DNA of 31,839 nt. It comes from a virus. Shown here one piece after another: positions 1 through 8,118 of the stretch. The notes under the pieces were generated by a model. It did not search any database and was not told the DNA's origin. It saw only the letters and a program-made list of their open reading frames with translations. The position numbers were made by a program, and so were the translations under genes. The stretch is taken from positions 1 to 31,839 of the IMG/VR virus record IMGVR_UViG_3300009413_000040; one strand, given 5' to 3'. Within the stretch, counting starts at the first letter, position 1; each line of letters opens with the position of its first letter.

Positions 1-71
1 ATCATATTGATGCCGAATAAGAACACCATTGTCTCCGGCTTAGATAGCCATATCATTATCTTTCTTTTCAT
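1..71 (-). CDS. Hypothetical protein, N-terminal fragment cut by window edge
   Basis: An ATG at 71-69 opens a frame that stays open to the left edge. It begins MKRKIMIWLSKPETMVFLFG, a basic start followed by a hydrophobic stretch. It lies 8 bases after the nrdJ stop, in keeping with the tight spacing of the cluster. The ribosome binding site is weak (only a GGA about 8 bases upstream). With only 23 codons visible no function can be assigned, and the start is a proposal from position and frame openness. Confidence 0.45.
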   Translation of the reverse strand, partial: MKRKIMIWLSKPETMVFLFGINM

Positions 72-79
72 AGTGTCCG

Positions 80-1936
80 TTATTTTAACTCACAGGCTCC
101 GCCAGCACAAGCTAATTCTCCCTGGAGGTCTGTTTCATCTTCCTCTTCTCGGATCTTTGTTAAATCGACAGCCTTCAAAGATGCTAGCATGGCCTCGTAA
201 GTTTCTCTTGAACAATCTTCAAACGGAGCCTGCTTGTACGTATGATCTTTATAAGGCAAGACAGACAGTCCGTTATAGTATCTTCTATTTTCCCACATCC
301 ACTCTCCAACGTCTTCCCATTCTCGATCATGGACAGAGACCGTTGCCGATACATTGTGAGTATTCTGCCCTGTATTGTGCCCAGGAGCAACCCATTCAGA
401 GCTAACCTTTCTAACCCTTCTTAATAGTTGAAGCGCACTCTCTTGCCTAGTAATTGATCCGCTTGGTGCCCTCTGAGGCATGGATATCACAGCCGTATCG
501 TGTGGCCTAAAATATTCATCTTCAACAAGCTCAGGATGATGTTCAGCCAAGTATTTATATATTGCTTCATTTTTCCCCACGCGAATTCTTCTAATGTAAT
601 AATCACCATGCCAGGCGTGGATACCGGAGGATGTGCCAAGGGCGAGAGATGTGGTTCCCGCAGGCTTCACCGCCGTTAATCGGGCAGCCTTGTTGATTCC
701 AATTATTTTGGCTACTCTCTCGTTCTCTTTTCTAATAGTTTTCGTCGCCTTGGCCATATCTAATTTAAGGACCTTGCCGGATGCAATACCCGTCATACTT
801 ACTCCCAAGAGCGCATCCTTCTCGCAGGTCCTTCTCCATATGTCTCTAAGGTAATGAAAGTCCGTATAGGAGGCTTGTAGCGTACCGATAAAGGCAGCCA
901 CGCGGCACCTCTCCTCGTATTCTTCTTGTGTCTCGACATCGGATACATTTATTTCAGTTAGGTTACACATCTGGAACGGCCTAAGGGCGATCTCGCAACA
1001 AGGGTTCGATCCCCAGTCCTTGTCATTGGAAAAATAAAACCCAGGCTCCCCGCTACCAGATGCCCTGACCCTCTCCCAGAGCCCCATAAAGAACTCCTCA
1101 GTTACCCTATGTCTCAGTAGTACCGCAGAGTTGTTCGCCCTGCCCCTCTGGGGATTTTTTTCCCACCAGTTGCCAGACTTGGCCGAGATCATTTCTTCGT
1201 CATCGGCAGAGAAAAGCGAAATAAGCGCCGCCCGCCTTATCCCACCTGCTAGAACCGCATCTGCGATATAGCACACTATATCATGCACCTCTATGGGGCT
1301 CAGCTTATCCCCGGTGTTTTTATCAGCCAGTGCACCTTCAATCTTTACCAAGCATTCCTTTAGCGGTTGTGGCCCCGGAGCCTTACCACCAGACGTAACC
1401 AGTAAAGATCCTTTCGGCCTGATATCACTAAAGTCAAATCTTAGCTTAGATGTTCCCTTAAAGTAGGAACCCGTCAGAGCCTTGACCGCATCCGCCCAAC
1501 CCTCGATAGAATCGTTTACTAAAAACCGCCTAGTTCTATTTAAATTAGGCTTTTTTATCTCGGGCAACTTCTCAACGTGATGTTTTTGTGCCGAAAACCC
1601 CACTCCGGTGCCTCCCAATAGCAAAAACATAATCTCAGAAAATACTCTCCAATCATCAACAGGGCAAAAGGCACAATTGTAATTCCTATTGGGTGCGACC
1701 TCAATTGGCTTACCTCCGAATTGAAGGGCGCGCATTGACGGCAGTACTTTCTTATCAAAAACAAGCGCGTAATTCTTTTTTATCTCTTCTTTAATCTCCG
1801 GGAACTTCTTAATATGCATATCCATATTTCTTTTAACAATCTCATTCCACGTCTCTCGTCTATTCTTTTTCTTCAAGAATCTCGCGTATTTCATGTGGAT
1901 TGTTACATCTGATAAGATGTCTGACGATAATGTCAA
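80..1936 (-). CDS. nrdJ: Class II (adenosylcobalamin-dependent) ribonucleotide reductase, monomeric type
   Basis: Reduces ribonucleotides to deoxyribonucleotides with a cobalamin-generated thiyl radical, supplying phage DNA synthesis. The 618-aa protein resembles the monomeric Lactobacillus-type reductase (739 aa) but is shorter. Visible active-site elements are C88 in YNCAF, the NPCCEI motif with C313 (thiyl position) and E315, and C324 in the following MCNL. The two redox cysteines near the C-terminus (C610, C615 in CAGGAC) are also present. No NrdB-like radical subunit is needed. The start is a TTG at 1936: an AGGAG lies 9 bases upstream, just after the helicase stop, whereas the first ATG (1894) has no such site. 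The usual Gly after the thiyl Cys is a second Cys here. It is last in the visible replication cluster. Confidence 0.95.
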   Translation of the reverse strand: MTLSSDILSDVTIHMKYARFLKKKNRRETWNEIVKRNMDMHIKKFPEIKEEIKKNYALVFDKKVLPSMRALQFGGKPIEVAPNRNYNCAFCPVDDWRVFSEIMFLLLGGTGVGFSAQKHHVEKLPEIKKPNLNRTRRFLVNDSIEGWADAVKALTGSYFKGTSKLRFDFSDIRPKGSLLVTSGGKAPGPQPLKECLVKIEGALADKNTGDKLSPIEVHDIVCYIADAVLAGGIRRAALISLFSADDEEMISAKSGNWWEKNPQRGRANNSAVLLRHRVTEEFFMGLWERVRASGSGEPGFYFSNDKDWGSNPCCEIALRPFQMCNLTEINVSDVETQEEYEERCRVAAFIGTLQASYTDFHYLRDIWRRTCEKDALLGVSMTGIASGKVLKLDMAKATKTIRKENERVAKIIGINKAARLTAVKPAGTTSLALGTSSGIHAWHGDYYIRRIRVGKNEAIYKYLAEHHPELVEDEYFRPHDTAVISMPQRAPSGSITRQESALQLLRRVRKVSSEWVAPGHNTGQNTHNVSATVSVHDREWEDVGEWMWENRRYYNGLSVLPYKDHTYKQAPFEDCSRETYEAMLASLKAVDLTKIREEEDETDLQGELACAGGACELK

Positions 1937-1948
1937 CGTAGTCTTCTC

Positions 1949-3298
1949 CTATTTGTTCTTTAGAAATTTCTGGTACTTCTCGGCTAGGTTATTGGTCCCA
2001 TCTCTATTCGCCTGCAACATGTCCTCCAGATCGAGACTGTTGTCCTTCGGCCGGCTAACATTGATCTTGCACCTGCTAAAGTCAGTGTCCACACTAAAGA
2101 TCAGGCCGTCAATACCGTTTCTATTCTTGGCAATAAACATCTTTCCCTTTCCGCTTATAGTACAAATAAAGTCCGCCGGAAAACATTTTGCAAAAGCGTC
2201 CGCGATAGAATCCATGCTAACCACGTCGGCATTTACACCAGTCCTGTTCGTTTGGCTTGCAGTCACCATCACGCACTCGTTAATCTGGCCGATAGCGCGC
2301 AATTCTTCATACATCTCTTCAAGGGCCTTCGGCCTGAAATCCTTTCCAGAAGATCCTGCTCTAAGCAAATCGGCGTAATCAACGATTACAACATCCGGCT
2401 TGAACCCATTCTGCGTAAGGCGATTAATGTGGTTTTCAATCGTCTTCGGAGTTGCCCTCTTAGATGGATATTCTTTGATGACAAGTTTGCCAGGGACAGA
2501 CTTAATTTTAGTTAGAATATCTCCCTTCTCCTTGTGCAAATCGTCCAAAGGGATATCCGTGATACAAGAATCGAACCTATTCCCTACGATCTCCTCAGAT
2601 AGCTCTAGCGTGTAATATACAACGTTCTTGCCTTCTTTGAGAGCCGCACTAGCGATATTAACCAAGGCCATGCTCTTGCCGCCACCAGTGATGGCAATCA
2701 ACACATGCAATTCCTTCCTTCCGAAACCACCCTTGGTGATCTTGTCAATTTCTTCCCAGCCAGACGGAACCGGCTTCCTTATGTTATGAGAATATCTTTT
2801 TTCAAAGTCCTCGATATAATCATGGCCTTGATCCACATCGGTGCCAAGCTTCAGTGCCGCCCCTAAAAGGCTTTGAATCTCTTCGAAAGAAGACGACTTT
2901 AACAAGGGCACAACCTTCAATATGGTCTCTTGGACTCTTTGTTTTCTACAGAAATTCAGCGCCTGCTCTTTAATATATTCTTTTTCTTCAATCTTATTAA
3001 AGTCGATACCCATCATCTCAACAAAACCAGCAAGTTGCTTTGTCGCCGGGTCTTTGCCTTCTGAGAACTGCGTCCCTATGACGGTCTTTAGAATATCTAA
3101 AGTGGGATGCACTTTATACTTTTTCTTGTAGTCATAAATGATCTCTACAAAACTTTGTAAGTATTTAAACTCCAAAAATTGTAGGTCTAATACTTCTTGT
3201 ATCTGGTTTGAAAAAGTTCGATCAAATAAAATAAGTTGGGCCAGCTTCTCTTGGAAGCTTTTACCGTACTTTGCGAAGTTCGCTGAGGTATCTTTCAT
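1949..3298 (-). CDS. Replicative DNA helicase, DnaB/T4 gp41-like
   Basis: Hexameric 5'-3' helicase expected to unwind the fork and work with the polymerase, SSB and a primase. The 449-aa protein has an N-terminal helical half (about 1-160) and a RecA-fold C-terminal half. Walker A is TGGGKS (204-209), the LELSEE segment at 231-236 carries the catalytic-Glu region, Walker B is VVIVDYAD (303-310), and an SQTNR motif (348-352) matches the DnaB sensor region. The length is close to T4 gp41 (475 aa). The ATG at 3298 lies inside the end of the 5' nuclease gene (38-base overlap), which implies translational coupling. No primase domain is visible, so a primase must lie elsewhere or be supplied by the host. 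Confidence 0.9.
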   Translation of the reverse strand: MKDTSANFAKYGKSFQEKLAQLILFDRTFSNQIQEVLDLQFLEFKYLQSFVEIIYDYKKKYKVHPTLDILKTVIGTQFSEGKDPATKQLAGFVEMMGIDFNKIEEKEYIKEQALNFCRKQRVQETILKVVPLLKSSSFEEIQSLLGAALKLGTDVDQGHDYIEDFEKRYSHNIRKPVPSGWEEIDKITKGGFGRKELHVLIAITGGGKSMALVNIASAALKEGKNVVYYTLELSEEIVGNRFDSCITDIPLDDLHKEKGDILTKIKSVPGKLVIKEYPSKRATPKTIENHINRLTQNGFKPDVVIVDYADLLRAGSSGKDFRPKALEEMYEELRAIGQINECVMVTASQTNRTGVNADVVSMDSIADAFAKCFPADFICTISGKGKMFIAKNRNGIDGLIFSVDTDFSRCKINVSRPKDNSLDLEDMLQANRDGTNNLAEKYQKFLKNK

Positions 3299-4256
3299 TT
3301 CTTTCTATCCTGTTTAGTGAAGCAAAGAGTTCATCGAAATTTACACCAAAAATGCCATCTTGCACAAGCATTTTTTTGATGCCCGACTGGTTATTCATCA
3401 GTCGCTTGCTTTTCAATTCTTCTTTTAGGGTTTGTGTTGTTTGGAAGCTTATGCTTGGAGAGTACAATTGCATTATGTCGTAGTTGTTTTTTATTATTTT
3501 CTTGCCTTCTGCAACTCTCTCCAGAGTTTTATAGCCTTGATAATTGTCCTTGCAATATTGCACAATATATTCTATTGGATGCAAGGTATCTTCCTTTAAA
3601 AAAGGAAACTTATTTGCGACGGTCTTTAGACCAACGCCTTTGATACCCTTGAGATTGTCGCTTCTATCGCCTGAAATGGCTCTCGCAAGGGCAAAGTTGT
3701 TTGGGTGGATTCCATATTCATCAATCACACTCCTAGCAGTCAAAGGCTTGTCACTACTTGGTCTAATTAGTACCGTACAATGATCTAAAATCTGAAAAAA
3801 GTCTTTATCATTAGATAAAATTACTTTTTGCCATTCTTCACAAAGATGGCTTTGACACACCCAGGAAATCAAGTCATCAGCCTCAACACCGTCAGCAATA
3901 ATTTGTTTAAACGGCATGTAATTGAAATACTCAACTAATCTAAGGTGTTGCCGGATTCTACCCTCTTTTTCTTGGTCTTCCGAGCATAGGTTGTGACTCC
4001 TATTTAGCCGAATTGGTTTTCGTCCACTCTTATAATCTTTATTGATTTGCTTTCTTTTTTTTGATCCGCCTGCTCCGTCCCAAGCTATAACAACTCTTGT
4101 GGGCTTTACTTCTCTAAATACTTTTTGTAAAATCTTCAGAGTCCCCACAATTCCGCCAATATGTATACCGTTCGTCGACATAGAGGGGTTTGCGGCATAA
4201 GCACGCATGTAAGTATTTAAGCCATCAACAATCAGTATCCTATTGTATCCATCCAT
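3261..4256 (-). CDS. 5'-3' exonuclease / flap endonuclease (Pol I N-domain family)
   Basis: Removes RNA primers and 5' flaps during lagging-strand synthesis. The 331-aa protein carries the metal-binding acids of the FEN/T4 RNase H family: D11 (VDGLN), D60 (AWDGAGG), E125, D127 and D128 (GVEADDLI), D150 and D152 (SNDKDF), and D197 and D200. These last two precede a helix-three-turn-helix motif (NLKGIKGVGLKTV). In bacteria this domain is often the N-terminus of DNA polymerase I. Here it is separate, with the polymerase about 3 kb upstream in the same direction. The ATG at 4256 lies 4 bases after the stop of the 60-aa gene. It ends inside the helicase start. Confidence 0.92.
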   Translation of the reverse strand: MDGYNRILIVDGLNTYMRAYAANPSMSTNGIHIGGIVGTLKILQKVFREVKPTRVVIAWDGAGGSKKRKQINKDYKSGRKPIRLNRSHNLCSEDQEKEGRIRQHLRLVEYFNYMPFKQIIADGVEADDLISWVCQSHLCEEWQKVILSNDKDFFQILDHCTVLIRPSSDKPLTARSVIDEYGIHPNNFALARAISGDRSDNLKGIKGVGLKTVANKFPFLKEDTLHPIEYIVQYCKDNYQGYKTLERVAEGKKIIKNNYDIMQLYSPSISFQTTQTLKEELKSKRLMNNQSGIKKMLVQDGIFGVNFDELFASLNRIERNERYLSELRKVR

Positions 4257-4260
4257 CCCA

Positions 4261-4443
4261 TCATCCTACCTCTTCAAGAAGGTGCTCAGGGAAAACAACC
4301 AGTTTGTTATTATAGTAGACCTGAACGGTCAGGGGAATAGCCCCCTTGTTCTTCATGTACTTAACAACTAGACCGCAACCCGGAGAACACTTTATCTTAA
4401 CAGCGGCTCCTCGTTTAAATCTCTTATTCGGCGTCCTCTTCAT
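4261..4443 (-). CDS. Small basic protein, KOW/SH3-barrel-like
   Basis: A 60-aa basic protein. The segment GAAVKIKCSPGCGLVVKY and the later VQVYYNNKLVVFPEHLL look like a short SH3-like barrel of the KOW kind, as seen in small phage proteins. That reading rests on appearance, not on a specific family match. The ATG at 4443 lies within the last codons of uvsX (20-base overlap) and the stop is 4 bases before the 5' nuclease start, so it is embedded in the recombination/replication operon. Its function is unknown, and a nucleic-acid-associated role is only suggested by charge and neighbours. Confidence 0.75.
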   Translation of the reverse strand: MKRTPNKRFKRGAAVKIKCSPGCGLVVKYMKNKGAIPLTVQVYYNNKLVVFPEHLLEEVG

Positions 4444-5536
4444 AAAAGCGTGCCGCCTCTCCCTCTCGGGATTCGAATTTTTGAATCACTTCGAGATCCA
4501 TTAGTTGCAAAACGCGTCCCTTGAAGGTGGCATCTTGCAATTTCTCAACCCAGGTCGTCTTCTGAAATTTCGCTTCGGTACCATCTTCGTGCACCAGCGT
4601 ATACCACGCGCCTGCGGACTTCAGGTTCTCCGAGCCCTTGAGGGCATCCAACCACGACTCTTCGTCTCTGATCTTGACATCCTCCCCCCAAAGAATCTTA
4701 AACTGGCAAGTCCTGCCCATCGTACCGAATCTAGACTTCTTGATTTTAACTCCCGTCTCTGACCCGATTCGGAATCCTTTATCGTCATATACAAAAGATG
4801 CTTTGCCTTTTCTACCGGTCAACCATATTCGCAAAGAAAACGAATAATGGAAGGCTTTGCCACCAGAAGTCACCCAGGGATCGGTATATTTTTCAGCTAT
4901 ACTCGTAGTTATGTTCGTCTTAAGTTGATTTAAAACAACCAGAGTCGCATCCCTATTGGCGATTACTTGAGTTAGCTTGGATAATGCAAGACTAGATATA
5001 CGAGCCTTTAATGCAATATCGCTTCTTGGATTGTATCCGCCTTCAAGCTCTGCCTCACAAGGAGTAAATGCGTATGAGTCCCATATAAACAGATACTTAT
5101 CATCCGTATCCTTTAGTAAGGTTTCAATAGCATCAAAAACAAACTCCACCGACTTAGCCTGGGTATAAATTAACCCATTTAAGTCGCAACCTGCTCTGTT
5201 CAAAAACGAAGAATCCAGGGCTGATTCAGAGTCAAAATATACAACTTGAATCCCCATCTTTTGTGCATTGGCAGCCACTTGTGCAGCCAAGTACGATTTG
5301 CCAGACGACTCCAAACCTGCAACTTCTGTCACCTTTCCTACCGGCACCCCCGCTAGCTGGCCTTTGCATATAATGCCATCCAGCCAGCGGGAGCCCGTAG
5401 AGATCCATTCTTCAACGTCAGTAGGATTTTCTTTTTCTAAATTATAGGCAACTGTCATGCCTGCCTTTTTATTTAGAATATTCCTAATTCGATCAAAGCC
5501 GGATGTTTCTTCTTTACTTGCCATCGAGGCCCCCAT
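4424..5536 (-). CDS. uvsX: RecA-like recombinase, UvsX
   Basis: ATP-dependent strand-exchange protein for recombination-dependent replication and repair. The 370-aa protein has Walker A GLESSGKS (74-81), the catalytic-Glu segment YFDSESALD (100-108), Walker B YLFIWDS (148-154) and an LNQLKTN segment in the L2/DNA-binding region. The C-terminus is acidic (FYEEDAE), as in T4 UvsX (391 aa). The start used is the ATG at 5536, which overlaps the SSB stop as TAATG with an AAGG a few bases upstream. A second in-frame ATG at 5524 is possible. It lies directly after its expected partner, the gp32-like SSB. Confidence 0.95.
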   Translation of the reverse strand: MGASMASKEETSGFDRIRNILNKKAGMTVAYNLEKENPTDVEEWISTGSRWLDGIICKGQLAGVPVGKVTEVAGLESSGKSYLAAQVAANAQKMGIQVVYFDSESALDSSFLNRAGCDLNGLIYTQAKSVEFVFDAIETLLKDTDDKYLFIWDSYAFTPCEAELEGGYNPRSDIALKARISSLALSKLTQVIANRDATLVVLNQLKTNITTSIAEKYTDPWVTSGGKAFHYSFSLRIWLTGRKGKASFVYDDKGFRIGSETGVKIKKSRFGTMGRTCQFKILWGEDVKIRDEESWLDALKGSENLKSAGAWYTLVHEDGTEAKFQKTTWVEKLQDATFKGRVLQLMDLEVIQKFESREGEAARFYEEDAE

Positions 5537-6282
5537 TAGCTACCTTCTTCTAGTTGCTTAAATACGGCATCAATCTCTGATTCCTCAGACCCTCCGGTGC
5601 CGTACTTCTGTACCCCTCCGGACTCTCCTCCCGTTGGGTCAGCAGACAAAAACTTGTCTAGCACCCCCGCTACGTCTACAGAAGTCTTCTTATTATATTT
5701 TTCATTTACATCCGGCATCGTAGCGAAAATTGCGTCAATTTCCTTTTTGGTCCCCGCTAGTGGACTATTATGCCGCTTTGGAACAACCTTCGTTGCCAGT
5801 TGGCGATTCTTGGCCGCTTCAGAATCATAAGTAAGAGTTAGATCAAGGCCGTCTTTGACATTGGTGATGTCCTCGTACTCGGGATTGTTAACATAGCCGA
5901 TCAGATCCCGATAAATCGTTCGAGAATAATTCCAAAGCTTAACGGTCCCCGCTTCATCACCACGAACAACAATAGGAGATACGTATCGCGCCGATGGCAG
6001 CAACTCCTTCGCACTCTTTGTATCGCCCTCCTCATAGAGGCCCCATGCGAACTCACAAATAGCACATGATTCTCCATAGTTCTTCTTCGGGCATAGGAAT
6101 GGTGCCTCTTCGCCAATTCTATAATGTACATGGAACTCCTTAAAGGGATCTCCATCCTCGGGGCACAGGATCCGAATTTCCTGGGAGCCGTCTTCTGGCT
6201 TCCAATTGAGAGGATCAACCCTCTTTTCTCCGCCCTCTTTAAGGGCGCGATACTTCGCTTTCATTTTTTCCATGTCTAACAT
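5536..6282 (-). CDS. 32: Single-stranded DNA-binding protein, T4 gp32-like
   Basis: Coats ssDNA at forks and recombination intermediates and is expected to work with UvsX and the polymerase. The 248-aa protein has the zinc-binding pattern H51-C64-C73-C76 (HVHYRIG ... LCPKK ... CAIC), close to gp32's H-C-C-C spacing. It begins with a basic helix (MEKMKAKYRALKEG), like gp32's LAST-type N-terminus. The tail is acidic (ESEIDAVFKQLEEGS) after a Gly/Ser-rich linker. I chose the ATG at 6282 because GAGGAG sits about 9 bases upstream. The open frame runs 21 codons further, but that extension overlaps the preceding gene and has no ribosome binding site. Confidence 0.92.
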   Translation of the reverse strand: MLDMEKMKAKYRALKEGGEKRVDPLNWKPEDGSQEIRILCPEDGDPFKEFHVHYRIGEEAPFLCPKKNYGESCAICEFAWGLYEEGDTKSAKELLPSARYVSPIVVRGDEAGTVKLWNYSRTIYRDLIGYVNNPEYEDITNVKDGLDLTLTYDSEAAKNRQLATKVVPKRHNSPLAGTKKEIDAIFATMPDVNEKYNKKTSVDVAGVLDKFLSADPTGGESGGVQKYGTGGSEESEIDAVFKQLEEGS

Positions 6283-6283
6283 T

Positions 6284-7123
6284 TTAAATCTCCTCTTGTT
6301 GAATAAAATGTGTGTGCAACCTACAGTACACCTGAACACCCTCATACTCTGAGGGATGCACAGAATAGCTCAAGCTTTTCATGTCTTCACCGGACATGCT
6401 TTTTACTTGTTGTTTGATCTTATAAAGAAGATTCGAATCCTCGTCAAGGATCTTTTCGTTTACCACGTAAAAAATCTCCGTGTTCCTTATATTGTGCAAA
6501 TCAAAGCACATCTTGCTCTCATTATCATTAAAGGAAATAAAGCCTAATGTGGATATCCTACTAATATCGTCTACTTCTCCATTTTGCTCAAATACGCTAT
6601 CTTCCTTTTCATAAAAATTGCACAAATCATACGAGCGCGCTATGACTTCATTAATTGAGTCATTTAATTTTAACAGCGGGACTTCTTCTAATATCTCATG
6701 TATCTTCTGATTGTTGAAAAGGTACAGCTTTCGAAAGATCCCAGACCTTGCCATGTTCTGTAGGACCTGGCGTACAATATTTTCTCCCGTCCTGCTAATG
6801 CCATTCAAGGTGTCCGTATCTGGCTGCACATAAAGCACCTCTATATTCTTGTCTTTTATTTGCTCTAGGATTGCTAGCGCCGCACCTGATATTTTGCCGC
6901 TACCGGCCATTATGAAAACGACATTCTTAGTGATGCCTCTAAAAAAAGTCTTCAGTCTCGGTACTGACTCTTCTGCCTCTTCCATAGAGGCAATCTTGGG
7001 AAAAGAAAAACACCTCGTCCCTTTGATGCCAACATCTATTTTATAGACTTTATAGCCTTCTCGATCCGAGAACTTCTCTGCGATTTTGCAGCCCGCGCCG
7101 CCTAGCCCTATTACAGTCTTCAT
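6284..7123 (-). CDS. FtsZ/tubulin-like GTPase homologue (divergent)
   Basis: A 279-aa protein whose first 190 residues follow the FtsZ/tubulin order. It has a nucleotide-binding VIGLGGAGCKIAE start (4-16) and KVYKID (25-30) at the T2 position. NVVFIMAGSGKISGAALAIL (67-86) stands where FtsZ has the GGGTGTG loop. LFNNQKIHEI (135-144) corresponds to FtsZ IPNDRLLEI, and PLLKLNDSINEVI (149-161) to the next helix. NGEVDD (181-186) aligns with the T7 catalytic loop NxDxxD as NxExxD. The Gly-rich loop is degenerate, and the C-terminal half is short with no obvious tail. It starts by an ATGA overlap with the polymerase stop, and its last codons (GAGGAG) are the SSB ribosome binding site. A filament or segregation role is inferred from family only. 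Confidence 0.72.
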   Translation of the reverse strand: MKTVIGLGGAGCKIAEKFSDREGYKVYKIDVGIKGTRCFSFPKIASMEEAEESVPRLKTFFRGITKNVVFIMAGSGKISGAALAILEQIKDKNIEVLYVQPDTDTLNGISRTGENIVRQVLQNMARSGIFRKLYLFNNQKIHEILEEVPLLKLNDSINEVIARSYDLCNFYEKEDSVFEQNGEVDDISRISTLGFISFNDNESKMCFDLHNIRNTEIFYVVNEKILDEDSNLLYKIKQQVKSMSGEDMKSLSYSVHPSEYEGVQVYCRLHTHFIQQEEI

Positions 7124-8109
7124 TGCGCCCTCATGTCTCCGTAATTTTTTCCCGCTTTGATATTGATTTTAAACTTTCCAAGTCTTGTATTCTCAAGAAT
7201 TTCTCTTACTTCTTTTAAAAGGTGGAGTTCGGTTTTATCAACGTCTAGAACAAGACAGTCATGAATACAAAATAAGATTTTCGAGTTATGCAAGCCCAAC
7301 CTTTCTTTCACCTTATACACTTGTTCAAAAAATAGGTCATTCGCCGTGGACTGTACTACGTAGTTTAATGCAAAAAAATCCGAATCGCATTGAATAACTC
7401 TATCATACAAGTTTTTAATTTGCCCATCCTCATAAAATTCCTCACAAATTTTATCTTTATTGAATATCTTTTCAAATTTTGCCGCTTCGGGAATCCGCTT
7501 TCCATATAGCCAGCTAAAAGCCTTTTTCTTGCTCTCTTCTCTCGAAATAGTGTCTAAAAACACCTCTTTCCTTATCCAGTCGTGGATATCTACGGCGGGC
7601 TGCCTCGCATTACTCAGCCCCAGCAGTACTCGTAAATCCATTGCATTATAATCAAATTCAACCAACAGGTCCTTTTTTGGTGTTATACAAACTCGCCTTT
7701 CTTTTGGCAGATTTAAAATTGGAAAACTATTGCTTTTTGTAGCCAGTCTTCCAGTTTTAGCACGAAACATATCGTATTTGATTCTTTTATTCGAGCAATC
7801 AAAATTCCCCTCTATCTCTTTCACCACATCATAAATCTTAGAGAGACTCTCATAATTATCCGGCTTTCCGACAGTGTTTAATATGTGTTCAGCAATAGCC
7901 TCAAGGACTTCCCGACGCTCTTGAGCAACCCATCCGGCGTATAATTTCTCATCCTCATCTAACCCCAGCGCCTTAAAAGATCTCTCATATGATCTCAACA
8001 CTCCTTCAATCTCAAGCATCCTCTCTTTTAAAAAAAGGGGGCATTTCTTGATTAAATCGCCCTCACGGCAATAAATTGAGGCTCTTTTAATTAACTCTCT
8101 ACTACTCAT
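7120..8109 (-). CDS. polA: Family A DNA polymerase, compact polymerase domain only
   Basis: DNA-dependent DNA polymerase, presumably the phage replicase. The 329-aa protein holds only the thumb/palm/fingers part. The GRLATKSNSFPILNLP segment (120-135) precedes motif A, VEFDYNAMDLR, with catalytic D153. Motif B (O helix) is R190, K194, F198 and Y202 in REESKKKAFSWLYG, spaced exactly as in E. coli Pol I. QSTAND is at 253-258 and motif C is CIHDC with catalytic D284. There is no 3'-5' or 5'-3' exonuclease domain. Intervals between motifs are shorter than in Pol I (A to B about 37 versus 49 residues; B to C about 90 versus 124). Pol I E710 is replaced by D158, and E883 after the motif C Asp by C285. 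A GAGGT ribosome binding site precedes the ATG. Confidence 0.93.
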   Translation of the reverse strand: MSSRELIKRASIYCREGDLIKKCPLFLKERMLEIEGVLRSYERSFKALGLDEDEKLYAGWVAQERREVLEAIAEHILNTVGKPDNYESLSKIYDVVKEIEGNFDCSNKRIKYDMFRAKTGRLATKSNSFPILNLPKERRVCITPKKDLLVEFDYNAMDLRVLLGLSNARQPAVDIHDWIRKEVFLDTISREESKKKAFSWLYGKRIPEAAKFEKIFNKDKICEEFYEDGQIKNLYDRVIQCDSDFFALNYVVQSTANDLFFEQVYKVKERLGLHNSKILFCIHDCLVLDVDKTELHLLKEVREILENTRLGKFKINIKAGKNYGDMRAQ

Positions 8110-8118
8110 TCGACCTCT

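Noticed and set aside
7-405. Plus-strand open frame at the left edge
   Set aside because: Runs against the 3' end of nrdJ, whose CAGGAC redox tail is unmistakable; no independent support.
552-559. Perfect TATAAATA on the minus strand inside nrdJ
   Set aside because: Lies deep within the coding region with no gene start close downstream except the window-edge gene; a chance match in AT-rich sequence is likely.
6283-6345. Longer N-terminus for the gp32-like protein
   Set aside because: It would overlap the FtsZ-like gene by 62 bases with no SD, whereas ATG 6282 has GAGGAG at proper spacing and gives a typical gp32 start.
6284-7123. PhuZ-type jumbo phage nucleus system
   Set aside because: The virion genes are T4-like and no chimallin or multi-subunit RNA polymerase genes are visible, so only FtsZ/tubulin-like homology is claimed, not a phage nucleus.
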